A stretch of 64,000 bases of DNA, from the NCBI GenBank assembly GCA_902388495.1, contig CABMPP010000003.1:1-64000 (forward strand), written 5' to 3'. Of this stretch, positions 26,566-36,799 are shown piece by piece; the stretch's first letter is position 1, and every line of letters starts with the position of its first letter. The notes beneath the pieces were generated by a model that saw only the letters and a program-made list of their open reading frames with translations, did no database searches and had not been told where the DNA came from. The position numbers and the translations under genes were made by a program. This DNA comes from an uncultured Bacteroides sp. (GTDB lineage Bacteria; Bacteroidota; Bacteroidia; Bacteroidales; Bacteroidaceae).

Positions 26566-28734
26566 TTAAAATTGAATATCGTATGCTTTTGTTGCTCCGG
26601 CATAAATGCCGTTATCCTTGAAACAACAACGGATGGTTTTTGTTTCTTTGGACCGGGCAGGCAACTGGATACTGACTTGTATATCAGCCTCTGTCTGTCC
26701 CGGATCTGCAATGTGCAGGCGGGCTGTGCGGGCATCGTCGCTCTTAATCATGAGGACGCAGGCTTTATCCACTGTCACACGAATGTCCTGATGATTGAAC
26801 TCCCCTGCATGGTAGAATACTATTCCAAGAATTCCTGATTTCTTGTTTCTGACGACTTGCAGGTCTGCCGTATTCATCAAAATCTCTATACAGCTTTGGT
26901 TTCTGTACTTTTCTATCTCTTCAATCGTACTTTTTCCGGGAGCTACAATGTAGGCATAAGTCGCATCCGATGGTTGCTGACCGTGGTCGAAGCCGAGGCT
27001 GAAGACATCTTTCTGCTGCATCTCTTTGGAGGCGGTTTGATTGATATCGTACCAGTTACCGCTTTGTTTTTGTCTGGATACAAATACTTTTCCACCGTTG
27101 GGAAACAGATAGGCGATATCGTTGTGCAATATCCATTCGGGAGAATTATAGACGAAGTTCCCATTCTCTATGACAGCTTGTTTCTTGTCAGCACGGACAA
27201 GTATCTTGCTTTCCGGGACTGATAAGCATTGGTTGATGGTGGTGTTTATTTCCTTGGCCGATGAAGAACGGATGCCTGCGCCGAGACAGACCACTTCGTC
27301 GTCGAAGAAGAACCAGGCTTTTCGGGCACCGGTCTGGATGTCTGCGTAAGTATCCATATAAGAATAGGTGGAAACGCCATAAACGCTGTCGGACACTCCA
27401 CCGGCAAAGGTCGATGTACCGGGAGTCTGCCAGTCGCTGGCTGCCTGGGGGATTTCTTCCAGTTGGGGGGCAGTTACGCCGGGAATGCGTGTCCAGTTCC
27501 ATACGGGGAAGATATCGGCGTATTCATTGCCTGCGGTGACGATATTGGTGCAACCGTCGGACATGAAGTAGGTTTTCAGGTTCTCACCGTTTCCGTACTC
27601 GCAGCGTGCTGTGCGGTTGGATACCATCCGTACATCGAACGTATAGCCGGGGCGTACATGCAGGGTATAGTCTCCGCGGAAGTAGTGAGTGTGCCTGGGT
27701 TGCAGGGCATATCCGGCAGACTCTCTGCCTTCCAGACGGGCGATGATGGCTCTGAATTCATCGGCATGCTCAGTGTCCAACTCTGCCATGCGCTTGGCGA
27801 ATAGTGCTGTATGCGACTTGTTGGTGACCCCGGGGCGGCTCACACCTCTCCCCAGGACATCGAACAACATGTACTGCCCGCGTATGGTAGCATAGTATGT
27901 TTCGCGCATGAATTTGCTCAGCAGGGCTAATTTCTCCTGTGGTATAGCGTATCGGGTTCCTTTGGTATACATGGCAACTTGTGTGATACCTTTCAGAATT
28001 TCGTCCCCATATCCGCCGATGTACAGTTGCTGTCCATGTTGGAAATAGCTGTTGTCGTATTGGAAACCTTCTTTAGTCGTATAGACAATGGGGCTGTAGA
28101 CATTTTCGAGAGCTGTTTCCAGGTCTGCTTCGTTTTGCGAGAGGCAAGCACGGTATATCCAGTGGAGGGCAATGTCCGTACGATTGGCTCCGGTCCATTT
28201 GGCCGGATCTCCGCCATCTTTTTTGATACGTTCCAGCAACTTGCTTTCCAACTCTGTGGAAAGTTGCTTCTTGCCCGTACGCATTTGTATGAGCAGGACG
28301 CCCAGTCTTTGGGGTTCGGCTATTTGGTTATACCACCAGTTGTGGCACCAAGGGTTTCGTTCGTGCCAGTATTCAAGCCCTTTCTCTATTTTGTCGAACA
28401 GGCTTTCGTCTTCGTAATATTTGTTTTGAGGGTTGGTATAGGCAAATGCAAAATCATAAAGACGGTCTACATGTGCAAGCGGCGGCCAGTTGGTGCGTTG
28501 TATACTGGCATAGTCTACGTCGGTAAAGGAACCATCGACATCATTGTAGTTTTTTAGCTCTTCCTCTATTTTCTCAGGTGCAGGGTTGGAAGCAAAGTCT
28601 TGCCTGATTTTTTTCATTAGCAGTTCAAATTCGTTGCTTTCTGCTTTTGAGATGGAGGAAGTGCTTGAATTTGCCCGGACAACACTACACGTCATGAGCA
28701 AAAAAATGAGGATAGGTAAAATGTAATTTTTCAT
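26566..28734 (-). CDS. Polysaccharide lyase family 8 (hyaluronate/chondroitin/xanthan lyase type)
   Basis: 722 residues from the ATG at 28734; an in-frame upstream start would add 15 residues, but 28734 puts a normal signal peptide (NYILPILIFLLMTCSVVRA) at the N-terminus. Order: alpha/alpha toroid (about 30-340) then the antiparallel beta-sandwich domains. Catalytic residues can be placed: Asn184 (WTGANR), His233 and Tyr242 (QHGQQLYIGGYG), Arg296 and Arg300 (GRGVSRPG), Glu384 (NGEN). The spacings match those of Flavobacterium chondroitinase AC (Asn175, His225, Tyr234, Arg288, Arg292, Glu371). PL8 cleaves a hexosamine- or glucose-uronate bond by beta-elimination and leaves an unsaturated uronate. 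It is divergent from susC with 235 nt between and should belong to the same PUL. Which polymer it cuts cannot be read from the sequence. Confidence 0.9.
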   Translation of the reverse strand: MKNYILPILIFLLMTCSVVRANSSTSSISKAESNEFELLMKKIRQDFASNPAPEKIEEELKNYNDVDGSFTDVDYASIQRTNWPPLAHVDRLYDFAFAYTNPQNKYYEDESLFDKIEKGLEYWHERNPWCHNWWYNQIAEPQRLGVLLIQMRTGKKQLSTELESKLLERIKKDGGDPAKWTGANRTDIALHWIYRACLSQNEADLETALENVYSPIVYTTKEGFQYDNSYFQHGQQLYIGGYGDEILKGITQVAMYTKGTRYAIPQEKLALLSKFMRETYYATIRGQYMLFDVLGRGVSRPGVTNKSHTALFAKRMAELDTEHADEFRAIIARLEGRESAGYALQPRHTHYFRGDYTLHVRPGYTFDVRMVSNRTARCEYGNGENLKTYFMSDGCTNIVTAGNEYADIFPVWNWTRIPGVTAPQLEEIPQAASDWQTPGTSTFAGGVSDSVYGVSTYSYMDTYADIQTGARKAWFFFDDEVVCLGAGIRSSSAKEINTTINQCLSVPESKILVRADKKQAVIENGNFVYNSPEWILHNDIAYLFPNGGKVFVSRQKQSGNWYDINQTASKEMQQKDVFSLGFDHGQQPSDATYAYIVAPGKSTIEEIEKYRNQSCIEILMNTADLQVVRNKKSGILGIVFYHAGEFNHQDIRVTVDKACVLMIKSDDARTARLHIADPGQTEADIQVSIQLPARSKETKTIRCCFKDNGIYAGATKAYDIQF

Positions 28735-28936
28735 AAGTATAATCTGTTTATGCCTGCGAAGGTATCTCTTTTTATTCAAATCTTAGCTAATATATATTGG
28801 AATTTAGTGTGTCCGGCTTTTGTTTTTTAATATATCATATAGTTGTTGTTGCTTGATTTATAGCGTGTTATCTTCTGTTGCTGAATTTGAGCAAAAGAAA
28901 AATCTAAAACAGTAAACCATAATATTTTAATACCCA

Positions 28937-28944
28937 TAGATTTG
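28937..28944 (+). promoter_or_regulatory. -7 element of the susC operon
   Basis: TAGATTTG fits TAnnTTTG and is 25 nt before the susC ATG. No TTTG at -33, as is common at activator-dependent PUL promoters. On the other strand a TACCTTCG (28764-28757, 7 of 8) could serve the PL8 gene. The 235-nt divergent spacer is A+T rich and is the probable target of the hybrid two-component regulator. Confidence 0.5.
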
Positions 28945-28969
28945 CGGCGTTAATTTTAATTTAAACATT

Positions 28970-31900
28970 ATGAAAGATGCAAAAATGTTAATTAGAAGTT
29001 GGAACAAACATCAATACTTGATGCTTTTCCTATGCTTATTCTTTTTTTCTGCAGGAATATCCCAAACGGTACGTGCCGCTTCGGATGTTGTAATGGGTGT
29101 TGACCAGCAACTGCAGGTTACGGGTGTTGTAAAAGACACTAATGGCGAACCGATGATTGGAGTTACAGTAATGGTAAAAGGGGCTGGTACCGGAGCTATT
29201 ACGGACATTGACGGTAATTACAGTGTATCTGTACCCGGAAGCAAGAGTGTACTGACATTCTCTTTCGTGGGATATACTACTAAAGAAGTAACCGTCGGCA
29301 ATCAGAAAGTTATTAATGTTACCTTATCCGAAGACTCCAAAATGATTGATGAAGTGGTAGTAATCGGTTTCCAATCTCAAAAGAAAGGAAACTTGACTGC
29401 TTCCGTAGCTTCCGTTGGGGCAGAAACTTTGGAAAACCGTCCGGTTGCCAATATCGGACAAGCGCTGCAAGGTATGGTTCCGGGTTTGAACGTCAGCATT
29501 GCTGGTGGTGACCCCAATAAAGTACCTTCCTTGAATATCCGTGGTGCTACGACATTCCGCCAGAGAGGTACATCCAATGACGACAAGAACAAGTTCGATG
29601 TCGTTTCCGGTTCTCCGCTGATTTTGCTGGATGGTGTAGAAATCAGTTCTGAAGACTTGAACCAGCTGAATCCGAACGATATCGATAATATGTCGTTCTT
29701 GAAAGATGCTTCTGCCGCCGCTATTTATGGTACAAGAGCTACTTTCGGTGTAATTTTGGTTACTACCAAAGGTGGAAATTACAAGCAGAAAGCAAAAATC
29801 GAATACTCTTACAATTTGGCTTTCGACCAACCTTATGAATTGCCTGATATCCTGGACTCCTATTATATTTATAAAGCCGGGGCAGACAAAAGATTATGGA
29901 CTGGTGAAATTTCCGAATACACCCAGCACGATAAGGATATGATGAACGGCATGATGGCCTACATGAAAGATCCTGTAAACAATAAACCTTACTATATGGA
30001 AGGTAGTGCCATTCAGTGGGTAGGTAATACACGTCCTTATGAAGAATTGGTGAAAGACTGGACTCCGACTCAGAAGCACAATCTTTCTATCAGCGGTGGT
30101 GGTGAAAGAATCAGTTATTACATCTCTTTGGGTATGCAAGACCAAAAGGGTATGTATGAAATCAAGACCGACAAGCTGAAAAGATACAATGCTATGTTGA
30201 GTGTGAATGCCAAAGTGACCAATTGGTTTAACGTAGCCGCCAAGGCTTCATACAACGTATTTGATTATGAAGGACCGACGCAGCAGACAGATGGTTCTAA
30301 CCTCTGGTCGTATGCTAAATCCTACTATCCGGAGAACTACATTTACCAACCGGTGTTGACGGGTCCGGACGATCCTCTGCCCAACCATGTAACAGAAAAC
30401 CCGGTGAGCTACTTGTATGCTGGAGGTCGTAATATTACTTCCAGACGTAAGACTATCCTTTCTATCAGTCCGGAATTTATCATCTTGCCCAAGATTCTGA
30501 AAATAAAGGCAGACCTCTCTGTTACTCCGACTACTTATCAAAGAGAGAAGACGCACCCGAAGCAGGGACGTGTCAATAATTCATGGACTGCTCTTGAGTA
30601 TCGTTGGGCAACACAGAATGATGGCTATGTAGAACGTTCTTCAACGGATAAGTATTCTATCAACGTATATGCCGACTACAACCAGACTTTCAACGAGAAG
30701 CACAACTTCTCTGCATTGCTCGGTATTAACCAGGAAGAAGAAAGTTATGCCGGCTCTTCCATTTCATTGGAGAAGATGCTCGACCCGTATATCCTAAACC
30801 CCAGCTTGGTAGAAGATGTTACGGCTAATACTTCCTCAAACTCTCACTCTGAAGTTTCGGCACGCGCGTTGTTCGGTCGTATCATGTACAATTACATGGG
30901 TAAATACTTGATTGAGGCGGATGCCCGTTATGACGGTAGTTCTAAGTTCCCGAAAGATTCACGTTTCCAATTCTTCCCCACTGTATCTTTGGGATGGAGA
31001 GTTTCGGATGAAAAATTCATGGAATGGTCTAGAGAATGGCTGGACAACTTCAAGATCAGAGCTTCATGGGGACGTTTGGGTAGCCAGCCAAGTTCCGAGT
31101 ATCCGTACCAGTCTGTTTTCAACTTGGTAGAAGGATATTTCTTGTTCGACGGAACACGTTATCCCACAGGTATCTCTACTCCTTCGTTGGTGAATCCTAA
31201 CCTGACTTGGGAGAAATCAACGACCAAGAACCTTGGTTTTGACTTTACTTTCTTGAAAAACCGCTTGACGTTTAGTGCCGATATCTTTGAAAGAAAAGTA
31301 ACCGACATCTTGATTCCGGGTGGAAAAGATTATCCGGCATTGATTGGTGACAACGACCTGCCTTATGAAAATGCAGGTGTATTGAAAACTACGGGCTTTG
31401 AACTTCAAGCAAAATGGTCGGACAGACTGGCTAACGGACTTAGCTACAGTGTAGGTGTTGCACTTTCCGATGACAAGGCAGAAGTTGTAAGCTACCCCTC
31501 CAATCCGACTAACAAACTCGGTGATGGTAGTCTGTATAAAGGATATACTGTAGGAGATATCTGGGGATACGTAACCGGTGGTATTCTTCAGGAAGGCGAT
31601 TTCGACGGTGTAGGTGCCAATGGCAAGCCGTTGTATCATGGACCGTATTTCAAAGGCGGACAGGCTTATCCGGGATATGTATGGTATAAAGATTTGGATA
31701 ATGACGGTGTTATTACCAGTGGTTTAAATACTGTAGACGATCCGGGTGACAGAAAGATAATCGGAAACAATGCGCCGCGCTATCGCTACAACATTACTGC
31801 CAACTTCCAATACAAAGGATTCGACTTGGATTTGATGTTCCAAGGCGTAGGTAAGAGAGATTATTGGTTGGCTTCTACTTCAAGTTATTGGGGCAATGGA

Positions 31901-32227
31901 GCCGGTTCATGGGAGACATACAATGATTCATGGACTCCGGAAAGAACGAACGCCAAATTCCCGATGTACGGTTCGGGCGTGGGTAGCTATACTCAGACAG
32001 GCTATCTGCTGGATGCTTCCTATATTAAGCTGAAACAAGTGATTCTGGGCTACAGTTTCCCGAAATCATTGATCAACAAGATTGGAGTTGAGAAACTGAG
32101 ACTGAATATAGCTGGTTATAACTTGTTTACAATCTCAGATGTACCCAAGTATTATGATGCAGACTATCTGTCTGACGCATATCCTCCCAAACGGACATTC
32201 AGTGTAGGTATTCAAGTAGGATTTTAA
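28970..32227 (+). CDS. SusC/RagA-family TonB-dependent outer membrane transporter
   Basis: 1085 residues, a normal SusC length. Signal segment (about 15-38), carboxypeptidase-regulatory-like domain ('VTGVVKDTNGEPMIGVTVMV' through 'VGYTTKEVTV', about 50-115), TonB-box-like 'IDEVVVIGF' (about 127-135), plug ('ALQGMVPGLNVSI', 'LNIRGATTF', 'DASAAAIYGTRA'), then the 22-strand barrel ending 'RTFSVGIQVGF'. It imports oligosaccharides through the outer membrane with its SusD partner, which follows after 19 nt. First plus-strand gene of the PUL. Confidence 0.96.
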   Translation: MKDAKMLIRSWNKHQYLMLFLCLFFFSAGISQTVRAASDVVMGVDQQLQVTGVVKDTNGEPMIGVTVMVKGAGTGAITDIDGNYSVSVPGSKSVLTFSFVGYTTKEVTVGNQKVINVTLSEDSKMIDEVVVIGFQSQKKGNLTASVASVGAETLENRPVANIGQALQGMVPGLNVSIAGGDPNKVPSLNIRGATTFRQRGTSNDDKNKFDVVSGSPLILLDGVEISSEDLNQLNPNDIDNMSFLKDASAAAIYGTRATFGVILVTTKGGNYKQKAKIEYSYNLAFDQPYELPDILDSYYIYKAGADKRLWTGEISEYTQHDKDMMNGMMAYMKDPVNNKPYYMEGSAIQWVGNTRPYEELVKDWTPTQKHNLSISGGGERISYYISLGMQDQKGMYEIKTDKLKRYNAMLSVNAKVTNWFNVAAKASYNVFDYEGPTQQTDGSNLWSYAKSYYPENYIYQPVLTGPDDPLPNHVTENPVSYLYAGGRNITSRRKTILSISPEFIILPKILKIKADLSVTPTTYQREKTHPKQGRVNNSWTALEYRWATQNDGYVERSSTDKYSINVYADYNQTFNEKHNFSALLGINQEEESYAGSSISLEKMLDPYILNPSLVEDVTANTSSNSHSEVSARALFGRIMYNYMGKYLIEADARYDGSSKFPKDSRFQFFPTVSLGWRVSDEKFMEWSREWLDNFKIRASWGRLGSQPSSEYPYQSVFNLVEGYFLFDGTRYPTGISTPSLVNPNLTWEKSTTKNLGFDFTFLKNRLTFSADIFERKVTDILIPGGKDYPALIGDNDLPYENAGVLKTTGFELQAKWSDRLANGLSYSVGVALSDDKAEVVSYPSNPTNKLGDGSLYKGYTVGDIWGYVTGGILQEGDFDGVGANGKPLYHGPYFKGGQAYPGYVWYKDLDNDGVITSGLNTVDDPGDRKIIGNNAPRYRYNITANFQYKGFDLDLMFQGVGKRDYWLASTSSYWGNGAGSWETYNDSWTPERTNAKFPMYGSGVGSYTQTGYLLDASYIKLKQVILGYSFPKSLINKIGVEKLRLNIAGYNLFTISDVPKYYDADYLSDAYPPKRTFSVGIQVGF

Positions 32228-32246
32228 TTCTTTAAATCAATAGATT

Positions 32247-34232
32247 ATGAAAAAATATTCAATTATAACTTTACTCGTGACCTTGGTGGCAGTCTTGTCG
32301 TCTTGCAACGATGACTTCATGCAGCGAGATCCGATAGATAAAATGGCAGACGGTACCTTCTTTACGAAAGAGGCCGATTTGCAACTATACTTAGACGGTA
32401 TATACAGATACTATGTGTATGGACATGGTATTGGCGGAACCAATAATACTTCACACGATAAAGGTTTCTTGGCAGTGAAGGCCGGTAGCCAGATTATTTT
32501 CGGAGATGCATTCAGCGACAATACGGTCTATGCAGGTGGTATTGACAGCAAGTTGGGTGGTACTTATGATACTCCGAATACGGCTTCCAAAAACATGGAC
32601 TCACCCTGGCAATGGATGAAACTTCGTAAAGTGAATTACTTCCTGAATCATTATGGTGAAGTTGGTGATCCGGAAACTTTGAAAGGATATGCCGCTCAGG
32701 CTTATTTCTTCAAGGCATGGGACTACTACATCAAGTTGGTGGCTTTGGGTGAAGTACCTTGGTTGGATAAAGAACTGGATACTGCTTCTCCTGAAATGTA
32801 CGGTCCCCGTATGCCGCGTACGGAGTTGGTCGAAAAGATTCTGGAATGCTTTGATTTTGCAATCGCTAATCTGGAAGACAATGATAACTCTTGCGGACAT
32901 ATCAATCAGGATATGGCCTTGTTCCTGAAATCCCGTTTCTGTCTGTTCGAAGGAACTTTCCGGAAATATCATACTGAATTGAATCTGCAGTCTTCAGCCA
33001 ATGACCTCTTAAAGATGAGCCGTGATGCTGCCAAGAAGATTATTGATAAAAACAGATATCGTCTTTTCAAAAATGCCGACGGCGACGGCTATTGGCGCAT
33101 GTTCATACAGAAAGGAAGTCCTGAAACGGAAGGTAACGAGGAAACCATTCTGGCACGTGTATATGACGGTGTAAAACTGGGACATGACAATCCGCGTTAC
33201 TGGGGAATGAACAACCACACACGCTACTGCATGGGAGCTCCTTTGTGCATGATTGAAGATTATTTGTGTGAAGACGGACGTCCTATCTATATTGGAGGTA
33301 CCGATGGTAATTACACTGTTAATCCTTTGTTCAAGGGGTATGACGGTATGTGGGAAGAACTGGATAACCGTGATCCCCGTTTGAGACAAACGGTTTGTAA
33401 ACCGGGTGAATACGCTTCTATTTTTGATATGGATGATAATACATACGGTTTGGAAGAAACAGGAGTGATTTATCCGATGATTATTTACGATACCGGTGGT
33501 GGTTCTCCGATGAAGCATTACAATTCTACAGTGACCGGTTACCGTTTCATCAAGCACTGGATGCCCGATTATTCAGAGTGGGAAGCTAACCCTAATGGTG
33601 TACAGACAGCTCACATGTTCCGTTATGGAGAATTGCTGCTGATCTATGCAGAAGCCAGAGCCGAACTGAATGAAATAACTAATGCTGATTTGGATATTAC
33701 TATTAATGCTTTACGCGAAAGAGCAGGGTATGACTTTGCGAAATACCCTAACGCCAGATTGACTTTGTCCAATATTCCGGCTGACCCACGTTTGGATGCT
33801 ATTTATGCAGAGAAACTGGATTACTCCGTATCGCCCATTATCCGTGAAATCAGACGTGAGCGTCGCGTGGAAACCATGATGGAAGGTATGCGTTACGAGG
33901 ACTTGATGAGATGGAAGGCCGGCAAGTTATTTACGGTTCCTGTAAGAGGCATGAAGATGACTCAGGAAAAGATCGAGCTGTACAGCAAAAACCGTAACGA
34001 TGAGACATACAAGGATTATCCGTTCAAGGTTACTGTTCCTATAGGTGAAGTGGGGAATCAAGTGATTGTAGATGGCGAAGGTTTCATTATCCCTTGGCCT
34101 ACATCTACTACTGTTATCAAAGGTGTGCGCCCTTGGGACGATAAGCGTTACTATTATCCGATACCTTTGAATGAGATGCTTCTGAATCCGCTGTTGAAAC
34201 AGAATCCGGGTTGGAAAGACATTAATAGATAA
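32247..34232 (+). CDS. SusD/RagB-family glycan-binding outer membrane lipoprotein
   Basis: 661 residues. Signal peptide and lipobox Cys20 (AVLSSC). Typical SusD features: 'PIDKMADGTFFTKEADLQLYLDGIYRYY' region at the N-terminus, 'GYAAQAYFFKAWDYYIKL' helix (about 148-166), 'FRYGELLLIYAEARAELNE' (about 452-470), 'IRRERRVETMMEGMRYEDLMRW' (about 530-552) and the C-terminal 'YYPIPLNEMLLNPLLKQNPGW'. It caps the SusC barrel and binds the incoming glycan. Translationally close to susC (19 nt) and to the discoidin-domain lipoprotein (22 nt). Confidence 0.96.
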   Translation: MKKYSIITLLVTLVAVLSSCNDDFMQRDPIDKMADGTFFTKEADLQLYLDGIYRYYVYGHGIGGTNNTSHDKGFLAVKAGSQIIFGDAFSDNTVYAGGIDSKLGGTYDTPNTASKNMDSPWQWMKLRKVNYFLNHYGEVGDPETLKGYAAQAYFFKAWDYYIKLVALGEVPWLDKELDTASPEMYGPRMPRTELVEKILECFDFAIANLEDNDNSCGHINQDMALFLKSRFCLFEGTFRKYHTELNLQSSANDLLKMSRDAAKKIIDKNRYRLFKNADGDGYWRMFIQKGSPETEGNEETILARVYDGVKLGHDNPRYWGMNNHTRYCMGAPLCMIEDYLCEDGRPIYIGGTDGNYTVNPLFKGYDGMWEELDNRDPRLRQTVCKPGEYASIFDMDDNTYGLEETGVIYPMIIYDTGGGSPMKHYNSTVTGYRFIKHWMPDYSEWEANPNGVQTAHMFRYGELLLIYAEARAELNEITNADLDITINALRERAGYDFAKYPNARLTLSNIPADPRLDAIYAEKLDYSVSPIIREIRRERRVETMMEGMRYEDLMRWKAGKLFTVPVRGMKMTQEKIELYSKNRNDETYKDYPFKVTVPIGEVGNQVIVDGEGFIIPWPTSTTVIKGVRPWDDKRYYYPIPLNEMLLNPLLKQNPGWKDINR

Positions 34233-34254
34233 CCGATAAATATAGCGTAAGATT

Positions 34255-35424
34255 ATGAAAAAGAATATATACTTATTAGCAGGAATGCTTTCGTTCGGGG
34301 CACTGTTTGCAGGTTGCAGCGATGACGATGACTTCGGCAAGGCTGTGAACATTACGGTTGAAAATGCTACGAATCTCGAAAGCGATATCTTCGGTGTAGT
34401 TGTGACAGAAGGACAGCCTTTACAACTGAAGCCGTTCATTATGCCTGAGAGTGCAAGAAAAAATGCCATCAGCTACCACTTTGCAGGTGAGCCGACCGGT
34501 GCCATTGATTTGAGCGCCGACGGTTTGATTACTCCTAAGTTGACAACGCCCGCTACAGGTGCCATCCCTTCTCCGCTGGGCACGGATACGATTATTGTGC
34601 GGGTAGACGATGGTTCGGGTACATTTGTCAGATATCCGGTCAGAGTAGTCAGCAATGTAGTGCTTGTTTCCAGCATCACTATCCAGTCTGCCGGACAAAG
34701 TGTTGAAGAAGAGCATGGCAAAACCTTTGATTTGGCTCAGTATGTGACTCTTAATCCGAGCAATGCTACCGATAAGGGCGTTTCTTACTCTTCGGCAGAT
34801 GAGACTGTGGCAACGGTCGATCAGAATGGTTTGATTACGATCGTAGGAACAGTGGGACAAACTACCGAAATCACGGTAACGGCTAATGATAGAGGTAAGC
34901 AGACGGCCACTTGCAGAGTGAAGGTTGCTGCTGAAGCTCCGATGTATGTTGGCTTCCCGTTCTCAGCAGATAGTTGGAAGTATTCTTCCAATTTGGGTAC
35001 TAAGGAAGGCGATATGAAGAATCTGTTTGATGATAAGAATTCTACGTTCTGGTGTCCCGACATTCAGACTCGTCCCATCTATGATCCGGTTTGCTATCTG
35101 GATATTGATTTGGGCCAGGTTATTAAGTTCGGCCAGTTGGGCTACAGACATCGTAGTTTGAATTATTCTCATCTGCAATGCCATACCTTCAAGATGGAAG
35201 CTAAGAAGGCAGAAGGTGATGCATGGACCGATTTGGGTGAATTCGTCACGGAACCTTTGAAAGTAGAGGATTATCAATTATTCCCCGTTGATCCTATTGA
35301 AGCTCAGTACATCAGAATCACCTTCATCAAGGGGCATTTGAGAGATGGAAAGACCGATTGGGATTATTCCGAAACCGGTAATGTCTCTGTAGGAGATTTG
35401 CAGATATTTGTTTATAACAGATAA
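34255..35424 (+). CDS. Surface glycan-binding-type lipoprotein with Ig-like (Big_2) and F5/8 type C domains
   Basis: 389 residues. Lipobox Cys21 followed by SDDDDF, suggesting surface export. Residues about 140-225 form a bacterial Ig-like Big_2 domain ('VSYSSADETVATVDQNGLITI' is the diagnostic stretch, about 178-198). Residues about 235-388 are an F5/8 type C (discoidin) beta-sandwich: 'AENLFDDKNSTFWC'-like start (MKNLFDDKNSTFWCP) and the closing 'YIRITFIKG...VSVGDLQIFVYN'. No catalytic motif. Position directly after susD is that of a surface glycan-binding protein (SGBP/SusE-like). Ligand unknown. Confidence 0.85.
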   Translation: MKKNIYLLAGMLSFGALFAGCSDDDDFGKAVNITVENATNLESDIFGVVVTEGQPLQLKPFIMPESARKNAISYHFAGEPTGAIDLSADGLITPKLTTPATGAIPSPLGTDTIIVRVDDGSGTFVRYPVRVVSNVVLVSSITIQSAGQSVEEEHGKTFDLAQYVTLNPSNATDKGVSYSSADETVATVDQNGLITIVGTVGQTTEITVTANDRGKQTATCRVKVAAEAPMYVGFPFSADSWKYSSNLGTKEGDMKNLFDDKNSTFWCPDIQTRPIYDPVCYLDIDLGQVIKFGQLGYRHRSLNYSHLQCHTFKMEAKKAEGDAWTDLGEFVTEPLKVEDYQLFPVDPIEAQYIRITFIKGHLRDGKTDWDYSETGNVSVGDLQIFVYNR

Positions 35425-35511
35425 ATATTTCTGTAAAATTGATAACTTTGGAGGGAAATCTTATTATGAGATTTCCCTTCTTGATAAATATACATTTATA
35501 TAGATAATACT

Positions 35512-36738
35512 ATGGCTCTGAAAAACAACTTGATACTTTGTTTGCTGGCATTGATAGTCTCCGTAAATTCTTATGCTGGTGAGATTTCCCGGACTACCGG
35601 ATCGGAAGAACGTCAATTATGGGTTAATACTCTCGTTCAAATAGCCGATCCCGTTTTGACTAATCTTGCGAATGAGACTTTGCGCGCCAATATGCCTCAG
35701 GAATCTCTGGATAGTAAACGTGGTCATAAATTCTCTCATTTGGAAGCAGTGGGGAGAACGATTTGTGGGATAGCTCCCTGGTTGGAACTCGGAGTTGATG
35801 ACACAGAAGAAGGAAAGCTACGGGAAAAGTATATTGCTTTAACAGTGAAGGGGCTTGCTAATGCTGTTAATCCGTCTTCACCTGATTATTTGGATTTCAA
35901 AACGCCCTATCAGCCTTTGGTAGATGCTGCTTTTTTATCACTTGGCATATTGCGGGCTCCTACTCAGCTCTGGGGAAAATTGGATAATCAAGCCAAAGAG
36001 AATCTGTTGACTGAGTTGAGGCATACTCGCTCTATCAAGCCATTTCAAAACAATTGGTTGCTTTTTGCTTCGATGATTGAAGCTACGTTATTGGAATTGA
36101 CAGGAGAGTGCGATCAGGAACGGCTGTTGCATGGAGTAGAAATGTTTCGTGATCAATGGTATTTGGGAGATGCTACTTATGGTGACGGGCCTCACTATCA
36201 TGCTGACTATTACAATAGTTTTGTTATTCATCCATTGTTGACGGAAGTTTTGCGTGTGATGGAAAAACATCACATATCCGGCGCTGACTTTCTGCCTGTA
36301 CAGATGAAACGTTTTTCACGTTATGCCGAGCAGCAGGAGAGACTGATCTCGCCGGAGGGTGCTTATCCGGTTATCGGTCGTTCTATTGTTTATCGTACAG
36401 GTGCGTTTCATGCTTTAGGGCATGCTGCATTGCTTCATAAATTGCCATCGTCAATCAAACCGGCTCAGGTACGTTGTGCTTTGTCGGCAGTTATTAAGCG
36501 GCAGTTTGCTGCGCCTCATACTTATGACGATCAAGGCTGGTTGCGCATTGGCTTTGCCGGAAGCCAGATTGAAATGTCCGAATCTTATATTAATACAGGA
36601 AGTGTCTACCTTTGCACATTTGGTTTTGTTGCGTTGGGCTTACCGGATGCCGATCCGTTTTGGAGTGAAGAATTTACTCCGTGGACTTCCTTGAAAGCTT
36701 GGAATGGAGAGACAGTGCAGGCCGACCATGCTTTATAA
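35512..36738 (+). CDS. DUF2264 family secreted enzyme (GH154-like)
   Basis: 408 residues. Signal peptide (1-22, ending NSYAG). An alpha-helical toroid pattern follows, with 'GRTICGIAPWLEL' (about 83-95), 'NNWLLFASMIEATLL' (about 181-195), 'GDATYGDGPHYHADYYNSFVIHPLL' split over about 222-245 and 'AYPVIGRSIVYRTGAFHALGHAAL' over about 284-307. These are DUF2264 hallmarks. From memory, members of this family were placed in CAZy GH154 with beta-glucuronidase activity; that assignment should be checked. It lies between the SGBP gene (87 nt) and the regulator (61 nt) in the same direction, so removal of a terminal glucuronate from the PUL substrate is plausible. Confidence 0.75.
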   Translation: MALKNNLILCLLALIVSVNSYAGEISRTTGSEERQLWVNTLVQIADPVLTNLANETLRANMPQESLDSKRGHKFSHLEAVGRTICGIAPWLELGVDDTEEGKLREKYIALTVKGLANAVNPSSPDYLDFKTPYQPLVDAAFLSLGILRAPTQLWGKLDNQAKENLLTELRHTRSIKPFQNNWLLFASMIEATLLELTGECDQERLLHGVEMFRDQWYLGDATYGDGPHYHADYYNSFVIHPLLTEVLRVMEKHHISGADFLPVQMKRFSRYAEQQERLISPEGAYPVIGRSIVYRTGAFHALGHAALLHKLPSSIKPAQVRCALSAVIKRQFAAPHTYDDQGWLRIGFAGSQIEMSESYINTGSVYLCTFGFVALGLPDADPFWSEEFTPWTSLKAWNGETVQADHAL

Positions 36739-36799
36739 GATGAATCCAAATTGCAGATACATGTAAAAACAGTTTTTCATTTAATCTGATAGAAAACTT

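Noticed and set aside
28737..28779. Longer N-terminus of the PL8 lyase
   Set aside because: The extra 15 residues are basic and precede a complete signal peptide that begins at the ATG at 28734.
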